Below are positions 6,182-13,640 of a DNA stretch of 15,195 nucleotides, in pieces. Both the position numbers and the translations under genes were made by a program. Below the pieces are notes generated by a model that searched no databases, had not been told where the DNA came from, and saw nothing but the letters and a program-made list of their open reading frames with translations. Source of the DNA: Chitinophagaceae bacterium (GTDB lineage: Bacteria > Bacteroidota > Bacteroidia > Chitinophagales > Chitinophagaceae); assembly GCA_016786965.1 (NCBI GenBank), contig JAEUVL010000265.1:1-15195 (forward strand), given 5' to 3'. How positions within the stretch are numbered: position 1 is the stretch's first letter; each line of letters starts with the position of its first letter.

Positions 6182-6328
6182 TTAGATATACGATGTAAGA
6201 GGTATGAAGTCAGAGATAAGAAGATGCCGATAATACTAGTTCTCTTTATCTCTGTATGCTTGCGTAAACCGCATATTGAAATGCTAAATAGTAAATAAAT
6301 AACAAGCCTCGGTCTGCTGAGATTCCGA
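6182..6328. other. 147-bp spacer with a 9-bp inverted repeat
   Basis: Spacer between the start of the LysE-family gene and the end of the GH3 gene, both leftward. CAGAGATAA (6211-6219) and TTATCTCTG (6246-6254) are exact reverse complements with 26 bases between. There is no T-run to make it a terminator. Nearer the GH3 end, TCGG/CCGA gives only a 4-bp stem. I could not find a convincing promoter for the LysE gene here, although one is expected. Confidence 0.35.
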
Positions 6329-7861
6329 CTACAAATTTCCTGTACTAAGGAAACGTTCCCATTCCTCCAGCATCTTGCCTTTCATTACTCTTGGAAATTT
6401 ATGCTGGCTGCCGAGTTTTCCTTTCAGCTCCATGAACTTCATGAATTTTTCTTCCGGCAATACTTCCAGAAATACTTCCTTTAATGCACTGTCTCTTTCC
6501 GTAGCATAGTCATCATTCAGCACCCGCAGGTTTTCATCAATACGTTTCCGTATCTTTTCTGCATCTACTTTATCATTAGTAGCAATATACCAGCGATGGG
6601 CGAAGAAGTTCTGGTAAGGAAACCCAACTACGGTAAACTCGGGGATACTGATATTAAATTCATCGCTTACCATTTCAAGCGTCTTGTTCATATTATCCAC
6701 GCTAAGGTGCTCACCGGTAAGGCTTAAGAAATGTTTGGTACGACCCGTTATCACTACTTCACATTTTGCCAGGTCTACAAATTTGATGGTATCGCCAATA
6801 AGATAACGCCAGGAGCCTGCATTGGTACTCATCAGCAAAGCATACTCTTTTCCTTCTTCCACCTCATGTATCATTTTCGCTTCCGGATGCTCAACGATCT
6901 TTCCATCATGATCAAAATTCTTATCATCAAAGGGTACAAACTCAAAGAAGATATTGTTATTGATAATGAGCTGCATGCCTTTCGCATGTTCTCTTGTTTT
7001 ATATCCTATAAACCCTTCGCTGGACAGATAATTCTCAATATAAACAATGGGTTTACCCAATAATTTTTCAAATCCTTTCTTATACGGCTCAAATGCCACT
7101 CCGCCATGCACAAAGAAGCTGAAGTTGGGCCATACCTCATGAATGTTCTTTGCTCCATAATGTTCAATTACCATTTCCATACACATCTGGCACCAGGCAG
7201 GCACCCCAACGATGTACCCTATATCCCACTCTTTGGCGTGTTCTACTATCTCATTTAGTTTTTGATTCCAGTCGCTGAGGGCAGCAATACGTCCGCCGGG
7301 TTTATAAAAACTTTGAAACCAGAAAGGCCGCTTCTTTGCCAGGATTCCGCTAAGGTCGCCGGCATACCAGCCTGCTTTTCCTTTTTTCAGGTCTGTGGCG
7401 CCACCGATCATCAGGAAGCCTTTTGTCATCGCTCTTTTATTGGCGTCCTCATATTTAATAAGACTGAGCAGCTGGCGCAAATAATTAACCGTATTGCTCC
7501 TCAACAGTTCCTTCGTTACAGGAATATATTTACTAGCCGCTTCTGATGTACCGGAACTAAGTGCATAGTATTTGATCTTACCGGGCCAGGTTACATCAGG
7601 TACTCCATCCAGCGTTTTTTTCCACCACTCCTCGTAAATCTTATTATAATCATGTACCGGCACCAGCTCCTGGAATTTTTTGGCAGGGTGCTTACTTAAT
7701 AATGCCTCATCAAAACGATATTTTTGACCAAATTCAGTAAACCTTGCTTTCTTAAGCAGCTTTTTTAATACCCTGAGCTGTTGTCTCCGCGGATCGTTGG
7801 GTGGAATTCGAAGGGCGGCAGCAATTGCCCGTGGTAATTTTATGTCTATGATGGTGGCCAT
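6329..7861 (-). CDS. GH3-family (auxin-responsive promoter-like) acyl-acid amido synthetase homologue
   Basis: 510 aa, the normal length for bacterial GH3 proteins. The adenylate-forming signatures appear in order: the phosphate-binding loop SSGTSEAASKYIP (102-114), FFVHGGVAFEPY (249-260), YIENYLSSEGFIG (274-286), STNAGSWRYLIGDTIKF (345-361) and VITGRTKHFLSLTGEHLS (370-387), which is the hinge before the C-terminal cap domain. Plant GH3 enzymes adenylate small carboxylic acids (auxin, jasmonate) and conjugate them to amino acids. Bacterial homologues are widespread in Bacteroidota, but their substrates are mostly undefined. No signal peptide, so cytoplasmic. The gene lies 82 bp downstream of the GT2 gene on the same strand and may have its own promoter: TAACTTTA, reading leftward at 7888-7881, matches 7 of 8 positions of TAnnTTTG. 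Neighbours give no substrate hint. Confidence 0.93.
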   Translation of the reverse strand: MATIIDIKLPRAIAAALRIPPNDPRRQQLRVLKKLLKKARFTEFGQKYRFDEALLSKHPAKKFQELVPVHDYNKIYEEWWKKTLDGVPDVTWPGKIKYYALSSGTSEAASKYIPVTKELLRSNTVNYLRQLLSLIKYEDANKRAMTKGFLMIGGATDLKKGKAGWYAGDLSGILAKKRPFWFQSFYKPGGRIAALSDWNQKLNEIVEHAKEWDIGYIVGVPAWCQMCMEMVIEHYGAKNIHEVWPNFSFFVHGGVAFEPYKKGFEKLLGKPIVYIENYLSSEGFIGYKTREHAKGMQLIINNNIFFEFVPFDDKNFDHDGKIVEHPEAKMIHEVEEGKEYALLMSTNAGSWRYLIGDTIKFVDLAKCEVVITGRTKHFLSLTGEHLSVDNMNKTLEMVSDEFNISIPEFTVVGFPYQNFFAHRWYIATNDKVDAEKIRKRIDENLRVLNDDYATERDSALKEVFLEVLPEEKFMKFMELKGKLGSQHKFPRVMKGKMLEEWERFLSTGNL

Positions 7862-7943
7862 GTATGCTTAAAAAGTGTATTAAAGTTACACAATGTTACT
7901 CTGCAATTATTGCGAATATATAACGGAACGGATTGTATTTATC

Positions 7944-9887
7944 TTACCCACCCAATTTTCTGTAGGTCTTCCACAAGAGTTTCAGATCAGCTGAAGGCTC
8001 ATAGTCGCGGGCATACCAGTAATCCACCATTTGCAGGCTCTCTTTTGGCAATTGCGGTGCTGCAGAAACCGGCACCCCATTACAGGCAATAACAGCACTG
8101 CGAAGTTGGGGAAGGTTCTTTTCTTCTATGGCATATCCGATCCATGTCTTTTGGGCTACCAGCACCTGTACACAATGGCGAAAAAAGAAAACCGGTTTCT
8201 TTACAATGAATAATTGTACCGGAAACGTTAGTAACCCCAAAACAGAAACGCTTACATCAACCAATCTTTTTAAACGCCTGTTGTAAGGATCGGCCAGCTT
8301 ATAGCCGTTTTCTTTTGACACCGCTTCACCGGAAGTATCTTTTGAATCACTTCCCACAATGCTGCCGCTTCCAATGGCATGTATCCTTGCCAGGATACCC
8401 TGTGGTAATTGATTTATTTCGCACAGAATATCAGCATAGGATAGTTTTCCGGCACAAAAAACTACCTCTTTAAAAGGAATGAATGAAACCAGTTTGGGCA
8501 AATTTTTCCAGTAGTCAATAGCCGTTGTATCAGAAGTATCGATGGCCAGCCTTCCCAGCACCCGCTTATCCAGACCGGCATCTTTCATCAATTGAAGAGT
8601 TTGCTCATACTCATCTGGAGTACCTGCAATGATCGTTGTCAGGTGGTCGCTTTTATCATTGTTGCTGTTAAGTACTGCTGTTTGTATCAATATCCAGCGC
8701 AGTACACTGATAAGTACAAATGCCAACAGCGCCCCGAATAATATGATAGCTCGGGAAAAGCGGTATTGCTCCGGCAATAATGCATACGCAGCCAGCAAAA
8801 CGATGGTAGCAATAACAGATGAACGCACCAGCTCCGACCGTTTATACCATCTGTCGTACAATCCTGCATAGTAGGCTGTAATAAGATAAAAGATCGTATA
8901 GGCGGGAAAAGCGATCCACAACAGTCGGCTTTCATATTGAATATCACTCCGTATATAATGACTCCAGATATTTTTTACCACCCAAAACGATAAAAAAATG
9001 AGCCCGGCATCAATCAGCGGGACACCGATACGCCTTATAAAACTTCCGATCGTTGTTAGCCCCGCCCTGAACCAGATAGCAAGGTGGATCAGAAAATTGA
9101 AAACCCCGGCCCGGCTGCCTCCATAATGTTTGCGTACAAAAATGCTCATAGCATTATAAAACATCCGTACATAGTTCATCGAGCCTTTTCGGGTGCTTTC
9201 ACCCTTGAAGTGGATGATACTGCTTCCTGCAAAATAATAATTCTTGTATCCGGCATTTTGTATACGGTAACTCAGGTCCACATCTTCACCATACATAAAA
9301 AATGTCTCATCAAAGCTGCCTACCTTATCCAGCACTTCTTTTTTGATCATCATAAAAGCGCCGGCCAGTACATCTATTTCGTTATTCTCATTTTCATTCA
9401 AATGACCCAGGTGATAACGGGAAAAGGTTTTTGAATGCGGAAACAGTTTAGACAATCCAAACAATTTAAAGAGCGATGTCATGGGTGAAGGAAAGGCCCG
9501 TTTGGATTCCTTCAGAAAACGACCACTGCCATCAATCATTTTTATACCCACTGCACCCGCATCTGGCTTCTGCTCAAAAAAACGGATACATTGCTCAAAA
9601 CAATCCTCTGGTACAATGGTGTCAGGATTCAAAAACAGGATATATTTCCCGGTAGAGAGATTCAGCCCCTGGTTACACGCCTTGGCAAAACCCCCGTTTT
9701 CGTTGTTGGCAATAAACCGAACGGCCGGAAACCTGGGTACAAGATATTCCATGCTTTTATCCGTAGAGTTATTATCCACTACGATCACCTCCCCTGCCAT
9801 ACCCGCAATAGCTTTTTGCACGGAACAAAGGCATTGTTCCAGAAAATGCTTGACGTTATAATTGACTATGATGACAGATAGTTGCAT
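7944..9887 (-). CDS. GT2 glycosyltransferase fused to a sugar-phosphotransferase-like membrane scaffold lacking the catalytic core
   Basis: 647 aa from the ATG at 9887, chosen because the GT2 fold begins at once (MQLSVIIVNYN). An upstream ATG at 9932 would add 15 residues that do not fit. Residues 1-255 form a WbbL/rhamnosyltransferase-like GT2 domain: VIVVDNNSTD, GGFAKACNQGL, the metal-binding NPDT (87-90) and FFMYGEDVDLSYR (196-208). Then come four or more membrane segments (about 262-282, 290-308, 322-342, 355-399) and a Rossmann-like part (about 412-510). Together these resemble the N-terminal half of WcaJ-type polyprenyl-phosphate sugar-1-phosphate transferases (AGLYDRWYKRSELVR, RFSRAIILFG). 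Another helix follows RRLKRLVDVSVS (537-548). The C-terminus YARDYEPSADLKLLWKT resembles the last block of those transferases, but the catalytic stretch between is shortened and its usual FRTM and DELPQ-type acidic motifs are not seen. It probably acts in surface polysaccharide or lipid-linked glycan assembly. Confidence 0.85.
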   Translation of the reverse strand: MQLSVIIVNYNVKHFLEQCLCSVQKAIAGMAGEVIVVDNNSTDKSMEYLVPRFPAVRFIANNENGGFAKACNQGLNLSTGKYILFLNPDTIVPEDCFEQCIRFFEQKPDAGAVGIKMIDGSGRFLKESKRAFPSPMTSLFKLFGLSKLFPHSKTFSRYHLGHLNENENNEIDVLAGAFMMIKKEVLDKVGSFDETFFMYGEDVDLSYRIQNAGYKNYYFAGSSIIHFKGESTRKGSMNYVRMFYNAMSIFVRKHYGGSRAGVFNFLIHLAIWFRAGLTTIGSFIRRIGVPLIDAGLIFLSFWVVKNIWSHYIRSDIQYESRLLWIAFPAYTIFYLITAYYAGLYDRWYKRSELVRSSVIATIVLLAAYALLPEQYRFSRAIILFGALLAFVLISVLRWILIQTAVLNSNNDKSDHLTTIIAGTPDEYEQTLQLMKDAGLDKRVLGRLAIDTSDTTAIDYWKNLPKLVSFIPFKEVVFCAGKLSYADILCEINQLPQGILARIHAIGSGSIVGSDSKDTSGEAVSKENGYKLADPYNRRLKRLVDVSVSVLGLLTFPVQLFIVKKPVFFFRHCVQVLVAQKTWIGYAIEEKNLPQLRSAVIACNGVPVSAAPQLPKESLQMVDYWYARDYEPSADLKLLWKTYRKLGG

Positions 9888-9903
9888 TAGCAAAACAGCT
9901 TCA

Positions 9904-9979
9904 AATCTAAAATCCCCGCCTGACCACAACAAATATATATTTTAAAAGGGCGGGCAGGTAAACTCTGCAATCTAAAATC
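9904..9979. repeat. 11-bp direct repeat and GC-rich inverted repeat in a divergent spacer
   Basis: AATCTAAAATC occurs at 9904-9914 and again at 9969-9979, on either side of a core where CCCGCC (9915-9920) faces GGCGGG (9949-9954). The spacer separates the divergent GT2 and inositol-monophosphatase-family genes. The arrangement could be a remnant of a short intergenic repeat or a binding site; there is no direct evidence for either. Confidence 0.4.
9930..9937 (-). promoter_or_regulatory. Candidate Bacteroidota -7 promoter element for the GT2 gene
   Basis: Read leftward, 9937-9930 is TATATTTG, a full match to the Bacteroidota TAnnTTTG -7 consensus. It lies 43 bp upstream of the GT2 start codon, a reasonable leader length. 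I see no clear TTG -33 element at the usual distance, so this is a candidate only. Confidence 0.4.
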
Positions 9980-9996
9980 TGGTTTTATCTTTACAC

Positions 9997-10776
9997 ATGC
10001 TTAAAGAAACCCTGGCAGAGGCGGCAAAGGCCGGCGCAGCAGAAATTCTCCGTTTTTTCAATAACGACTTTAAAGTAAGTAATAAAGAAGGTGTCAATAA
10101 TTTGGTGACAGAGGCTGATCATGCTTCGGAAAAAGCCATCCTCGATGTGATCAAAAAGCAATTCCCCGACCACCAGGTACTGGCAGAAGAAACGGGAGAG
10201 ATCATTCAGGACTCAACTTACAAATGGATCATCGACCCGATAGACGGTACAGTAAATTTTGCCCACGGCATCCCATTGAATTGTGTATCCATCGGTATTG
10301 AAAAAGATAACGAGATCATCATGGCAGCAGTGTATAATCCGCATCTGAATGAGTTTTATTTTGCTGAAAAAGGAAAGGGTGCCACCCTGAACGATAAAGC
10401 CATTCATGTAAGCCAGCAAACGGAAACCCTGAAAGCCTGCCTCGTCACCGGCTTTCCCTATACTTATATTAATATGCCAAATGGACCTTTGGAGATTTTT
10501 GACAGGTTTATCCGTAAAGGAGTTCCTGTTCGGCGACTGGGTTCTGCCGCTATTGATCTGTGCTGGGTAGCCGCCGGACGTTTTGATGGCTTTTATGAAC
10601 ATAAATTAGAGCCTTGGGATAGTGCTGCAGGTTTCCTGATCGTAGAAGAAGCTGGTGGAAAAGTAACTGACTTTGATGGTAATAAATTTTCTGTATACCA
10701 GCATCGGTTGCTCGCAACCAACGGAAAGATACATGAGGAGATGTTGAGAGTGATTAATGGCGGGGCATTAGAATAG
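9997..10776 (+). CDS. Inositol monophosphatase family protein (SuhB-like)
   Basis: 259 aa, the typical family length. Metal-binding and catalytic motifs are complete: NLVTEADHASE (35-45), LAEETGE with Glu64 (62-68), WIIDPIDGTVNFAHG with Asp80 and Asp83 (77-91), and EPWDSAAGFLIVEEAGG with Asp208 (205-221). It should be a magnesium-dependent, lithium-sensitive sugar-phosphate phosphatase. Family members act on inositol-1-phosphate but also on fructose-1,6-bisphosphate, histidinol phosphate or adenosine bisphosphate, so the substrate stays open. TATCTTTA at 9986-9993 resembles a -7 element but would leave almost no leader. There is no Shine-Dalgarno. It is divergent from the GT2 gene and 80 bp ahead of thiL on the same strand. 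Confidence 0.93.
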   Translation: MLKETLAEAAKAGAAEILRFFNNDFKVSNKEGVNNLVTEADHASEKAILDVIKKQFPDHQVLAEETGEIIQDSTYKWIIDPIDGTVNFAHGIPLNCVSIGIEKDNEIIMAAVYNPHLNEFYFAEKGKGATLNDKAIHVSQQTETLKACLVTGFPYTYINMPNGPLEIFDRFIRKGVPVRRLGSAAIDLCWVAAGRFDGFYEHKLEPWDSAAGFLIVEEAGGKVTDFDGNKFSVYQHRLLATNGKIHEEMLRVINGGALE

Positions 10777-10792
10777 GAAACTGGAGAGACCA

Positions 10793-10809
10793 TTTTATTT
10801 TCAATAAAA
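10793..10809. repeat. AT-only 7-bp hairpin between the phosphatase gene and thiL
   Basis: TTTTATT (10793-10799) and AATAAAA (10803-10809) are exact reverse complements with a 3-base loop, 17 bp after the phosphatase stop codon. The stem has no G-C pair and no T-run follows it rightward, so it is at best a weak terminator; it may be chance in an A/T-rich spacer. Confidence 0.25.
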
Positions 10810-10856
10810 CTTCTGTATTCATCTGTAAAGCAATCAAAAACCTAAATTAAAAATTC

Positions 10857-11891
10857 ATGAGTAGTGAGCAACGAACAGAAATAAGCACCCTTGGAGAATT
10901 TGGTCTTATCGACCATTTAACCCGGAATATTGAGTTACAGAACGCCTCTTCTGTATTAGGAGTAGGTGACGACGCAGCAGTGATCGATCATTTTGGTAAA
11001 CAAACTGTGGTAACCACAGACCTGTTAATAGAAGGCGTGCATTTTGATCTCATTTACACACCGCTAAGGCATCTCGGCTATAAAAGTGTGATAGTGAACC
11101 TCAGTGACATCTATGCCATGAATGCCATCCCTACCCAGATCACCATCAGCCTGGGCATTAGTAACCGCTTTAGCCTGGAGGCTTTGACTGAATTTTATGA
11201 AGGGGTTTATGCCGCTTGTGAAAAATATGGTGTGGACCTGGTGGGTGGCGATACGGCATCTTCTAAAAAAGGGTTCATTATTTCCATAACAGCACTTGGC
11301 GAAGTGGCGCCGGATAAATTTGTAAAAAGAAGTACCGCACAAAAAGGTGATCTGCTTTGTGTAAGCGGTTATCTTGGTTCGGCCTATGTAGGCTTATTGT
11401 TTTTAGAGAGAGAAAAAAAGATCTTTCTGGAAAGCCCCGGGGTACAGCCCGATCTGGAAGGTGAGGCATTTGTGGTAGGCAAACTGCTGAAGCCTGAAGC
11501 CCGCAAAGATATAGTGGAGTTCCTGGCCAAGGAAGAGATCACCCCTACCGCGATGATGGACGTAAGCGACGGGCTTAGCTCAGAGATACTTCACATCTGC
11601 AAACAAAGTAACCTGGGCTGTGTATTATACGAGGATAAGATACCGGTCGCGGAAGAAATGAAACAGGCCGCCTATAAATTTGAGATCGATCCTACCGCCT
11701 GTGCCTTAAGTGGCGGCGAAGACTATGAACTATTATTTACCGTTTCTCAATCTGATTACGATAAATTGGTTTTAAATGAAGAAATTAGTGTGGTGGGATA
11801 TATGACCGAGCCGGAAGCCGGGGCCCATATCATCACCAAGGGAGGCGGCAAACATGCTATTACAGCCCAGGGATGGAATCACCTGAAATAG
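10857..11891 (+). CDS. thiL: Thiamine-monophosphate kinase
   Basis: 344 aa, of the AIRS/PurM ATP-binding superfamily. ThiL signatures: TLGEFGLIDHL at the N-terminus, GVGDDAAVID (35-44), TTDLLIEGVHFDL (53-65), GYKSVIVNLSDIYAMNAIPTQ (74-94) with the metal-binding Asp, LVGGDTASS (128-136), MMDVSDGLSSEI, and SGGEDYELLFTV near the end. The enzyme makes thiamine pyrophosphate from thiamine monophosphate with ATP, the last step of thiamine synthesis in most bacteria. No other thi gene is nearby, and the 80-bp leader shows no TPP riboswitch pattern that I can recognise. The upstream sequence is A-rich with no Shine-Dalgarno. It may be read through from the phosphatase gene. Confidence 0.96.
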   Translation: MSSEQRTEISTLGEFGLIDHLTRNIELQNASSVLGVGDDAAVIDHFGKQTVVTTDLLIEGVHFDLIYTPLRHLGYKSVIVNLSDIYAMNAIPTQITISLGISNRFSLEALTEFYEGVYAACEKYGVDLVGGDTASSKKGFIISITALGEVAPDKFVKRSTAQKGDLLCVSGYLGSAYVGLLFLEREKKIFLESPGVQPDLEGEAFVVGKLLKPEARKDIVEFLAKEEITPTAMMDVSDGLSSEILHICKQSNLGCVLYEDKIPVAEEMKQAAYKFEIDPTACALSGGEDYELLFTVSQSDYDKLVLNEEISVVGYMTEPEAGAHIITKGGGKHAITAQGWNHLK

Positions 11892-11901
11892 ATGATACTG
11901 G

Positions 11902-11984
11902 ATACTGAACAGATGATAGTTTATCACCTTTTTAAGCAATTGTTAGATCTTATAAACCCTTTTATAGCATACTGAACTATCATC
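11902..11984. repeat. Nested direct and inverted repeats in the thiL/S41 peptidase spacer
   Basis: ATACTGAAC occurs at 11902-11910 and 11969-11977. Overlapping it, GATGATAGTT (11912-11921) is the exact reverse complement of AACTATCATC (11975-11984), with 53 bases between. The set begins 10 bp after the thiL stop codon. The wide loop and lack of a T-run argue against a normal terminator. The nesting looks like a degraded short intergenic repeat, or a long-loop RNA structure; neither is proven. Confidence 0.4.
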
Positions 11985-12011
11985 ATTCATCTATCCGTTA
12001 TCTTCTCATAC

Positions 12012-12020
12012 TTATTTGTA
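12012..12020 (+). promoter_or_regulatory. Weak -7-like element before the S41 peptidase gene
   Basis: TTATTTGTA lies 5 bp before the ATG at 12026. The same nine bases occur at 2389-2397 just before the HxlR-type regulator. It is an imperfect match to TAnnTTTG and would give a near-leaderless transcript, so the call is tentative. Confidence 0.2.
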
Positions 12021-12025
12021 CAATA

Positions 12026-13558
12026 ATGAAAGCCGTTTTATACATACTTCTGCTTACTTCTCTCTCAGGTTGTAGCGTCAGTAAGTCTTCGTTCTCTCCC
12101 GGGAAAAAGTATTCGCCTGAACAATTGCAGAAGGACTACATGGTGTATGAAACACTACTGAAAGAACATCATCCTGGCTTATACTGGTACACATCCAGGG
12201 ATAGTATGGAGTTTTATTTCAGTAAGGGGCGGGAGCAATTAAATGATTCACTCACAGAGCCTCAGTTTCGCAAGCTGCTAACGTATGTTACCTCCAAAAT
12301 AAATTGTGGCCACACATCTGTACGCTCCTCCAAAGCCTGGAGCAAGTACAGCGACACAGTAAAGCTGGGAAAGATATTTCCGCTAAGCATGAAAGTATGG
12401 GATGAGGCAATGGTGGTTACAGCCAACCTGAACCGCCGTGACAGTATTTTGAAAAGAGGCACCATTATTACCAGTATAAATGGCAGATCAAAAGAAGCAT
12501 TGATCGACACCCTGTTTGATTATATTTCTACAGACGGGTATAACCAAACACATAAATACCAGTCCCTCAGCAACCGGGGCTATTTTGGCTCCCTTTACAC
12601 ACTGCTCTTCGGCCTGTCTGAAAAATACAGAGTAGAATACAAAGACAGTACCGGCAACGTAAAAACGATAACCATTCCGGTATATAACCCCGCAACTGAT
12701 ACTCCCACTACCCGCGGCACCAGAACATTTCGCCCGGCCCAACCACCTCCTTCCAAAGAGCAGCGACGACAACAACAGTTGAACTCAATACGCCTGTTAA
12801 GGATAGATACAGTTAACCATTCAGCCATGATGGACCTTGGTTCCTTTGGCAGAGGATATGGGCTAAAAAAGTTCTTCAAAAATTCTTTCAAAGCATTAAG
12901 AGAAAATAAGATCACCCATCTTATCATTGATGTACGTAGCAATGGGGGTGGTAGTGTTTCCAATTCCACTATCATCAGCCGTTATCTTGCGAGGCAGCCA
13001 TTTAAGATCAGTGATTCATTATATGCTATCAAAAAAAGAAGCCCTTACCAGCGCTATATCCAGAACCATTTTTGGAATAAGTTATTCATGAGCTTTTTTA
13101 CCCGCAGGAAAAAAGATGGTAAATATCACTTCCGCTATTTCGAAAGGCATTATTTCAAGCCTAAAAAAGCAAACCATTTTGATGGTAAAGTGTATATAGT
13201 TACCGGCGGCAATTCATTTTCGGCCACCACCTTATTTGCTTCAGCACTTATCAAACAGAATAATGTAACGGTGGTAGGTGAAGAGACAGGCGGTGGGGCC
13301 TACGGCAATTCAGCCTGGTTGATCCCGGACGTAACACTCCCTGAAACAGGAGTTCGTTTCCGTTTACCATTGTTCCGGCTGGTAATTGATAAAAGTATTC
13401 CAAAAAATGGCAAAGGATTGCAGCCGGAAGTGCTTTCGTTGCCCACCGTAGAAGCCATCCGCCGGAATGCTGATTTTAAAGTGGAAAAAGTGATGGAGCT
13501 AATAAAAGAGGATAAAAGTGAAAAGGTAAAAATGAATAATGGTGCAGAGAATAATTAG
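12026..13558 (+). CDS. S41-family peptidase, lipoprotein, with PDZ-like domain
   Basis: 510 aa. The N-terminus is a lipoprotein signal with lipobox LSGC (Cys16). Residues 28-100 are a helical cap domain ending in KINCGHTSVR with candidate catalytic His96. Residues about 113-165 look PDZ-like (ILKRGTIITSINGRSKEALI). A basic, proline/threonine-rich stretch follows (about 222-252). The S41 protease core has SAMMDLGSF (266-274), LIIDVRSNGGGS (299-310), VYIVTGGNSFSATTLFASALI (389-409) with probable nucleophile Ser399, and VVGEETGGGAYGN (416-428). There is no Lys in the GEETGGG block where Ser/Lys-type Ctp proteases keep it, so a Ser/His arrangement as in tricorn-like S41 members is more likely. 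It probably acts in the periplasm or at the outer membrane; the substrate is unknown. It converges on the nitrilase-family gene with 82 bp between. Confidence 0.9.
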   Translation: MKAVLYILLLTSLSGCSVSKSSFSPGKKYSPEQLQKDYMVYETLLKEHHPGLYWYTSRDSMEFYFSKGREQLNDSLTEPQFRKLLTYVTSKINCGHTSVRSSKAWSKYSDTVKLGKIFPLSMKVWDEAMVVTANLNRRDSILKRGTIITSINGRSKEALIDTLFDYISTDGYNQTHKYQSLSNRGYFGSLYTLLFGLSEKYRVEYKDSTGNVKTITIPVYNPATDTPTTRGTRTFRPAQPPPSKEQRRQQQLNSIRLLRIDTVNHSAMMDLGSFGRGYGLKKFFKNSFKALRENKITHLIIDVRSNGGGSVSNSTIISRYLARQPFKISDSLYAIKKRSPYQRYIQNHFWNKLFMSFFTRRKKDGKYHFRYFERHYFKPKKANHFDGKVYIVTGGNSFSATTLFASALIKQNNVTVVGEETGGGAYGNSAWLIPDVTLPETGVRFRLPLFRLVIDKSIPKNGKGLQPEVLSLPTVEAIRRNADFKVEKVMELIKEDKSEKVKMNNGAENN

Positions 13559-13640
13559 TTTCTCCGCTTTGCACTTTCGTTATCTAAGTTGAAAAAGCTG
13601 GTACTGTAAACAACTATTATCTGTTATCTCTCACTTTTAT

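Noticed and set aside
10777..10856. TPP riboswitch ahead of thiL
   Set aside because: The spacer is only 80 bp, very A/T-rich, and I see none of the conserved CUGAGA-type blocks; salvage-type thiL genes are often unregulated.
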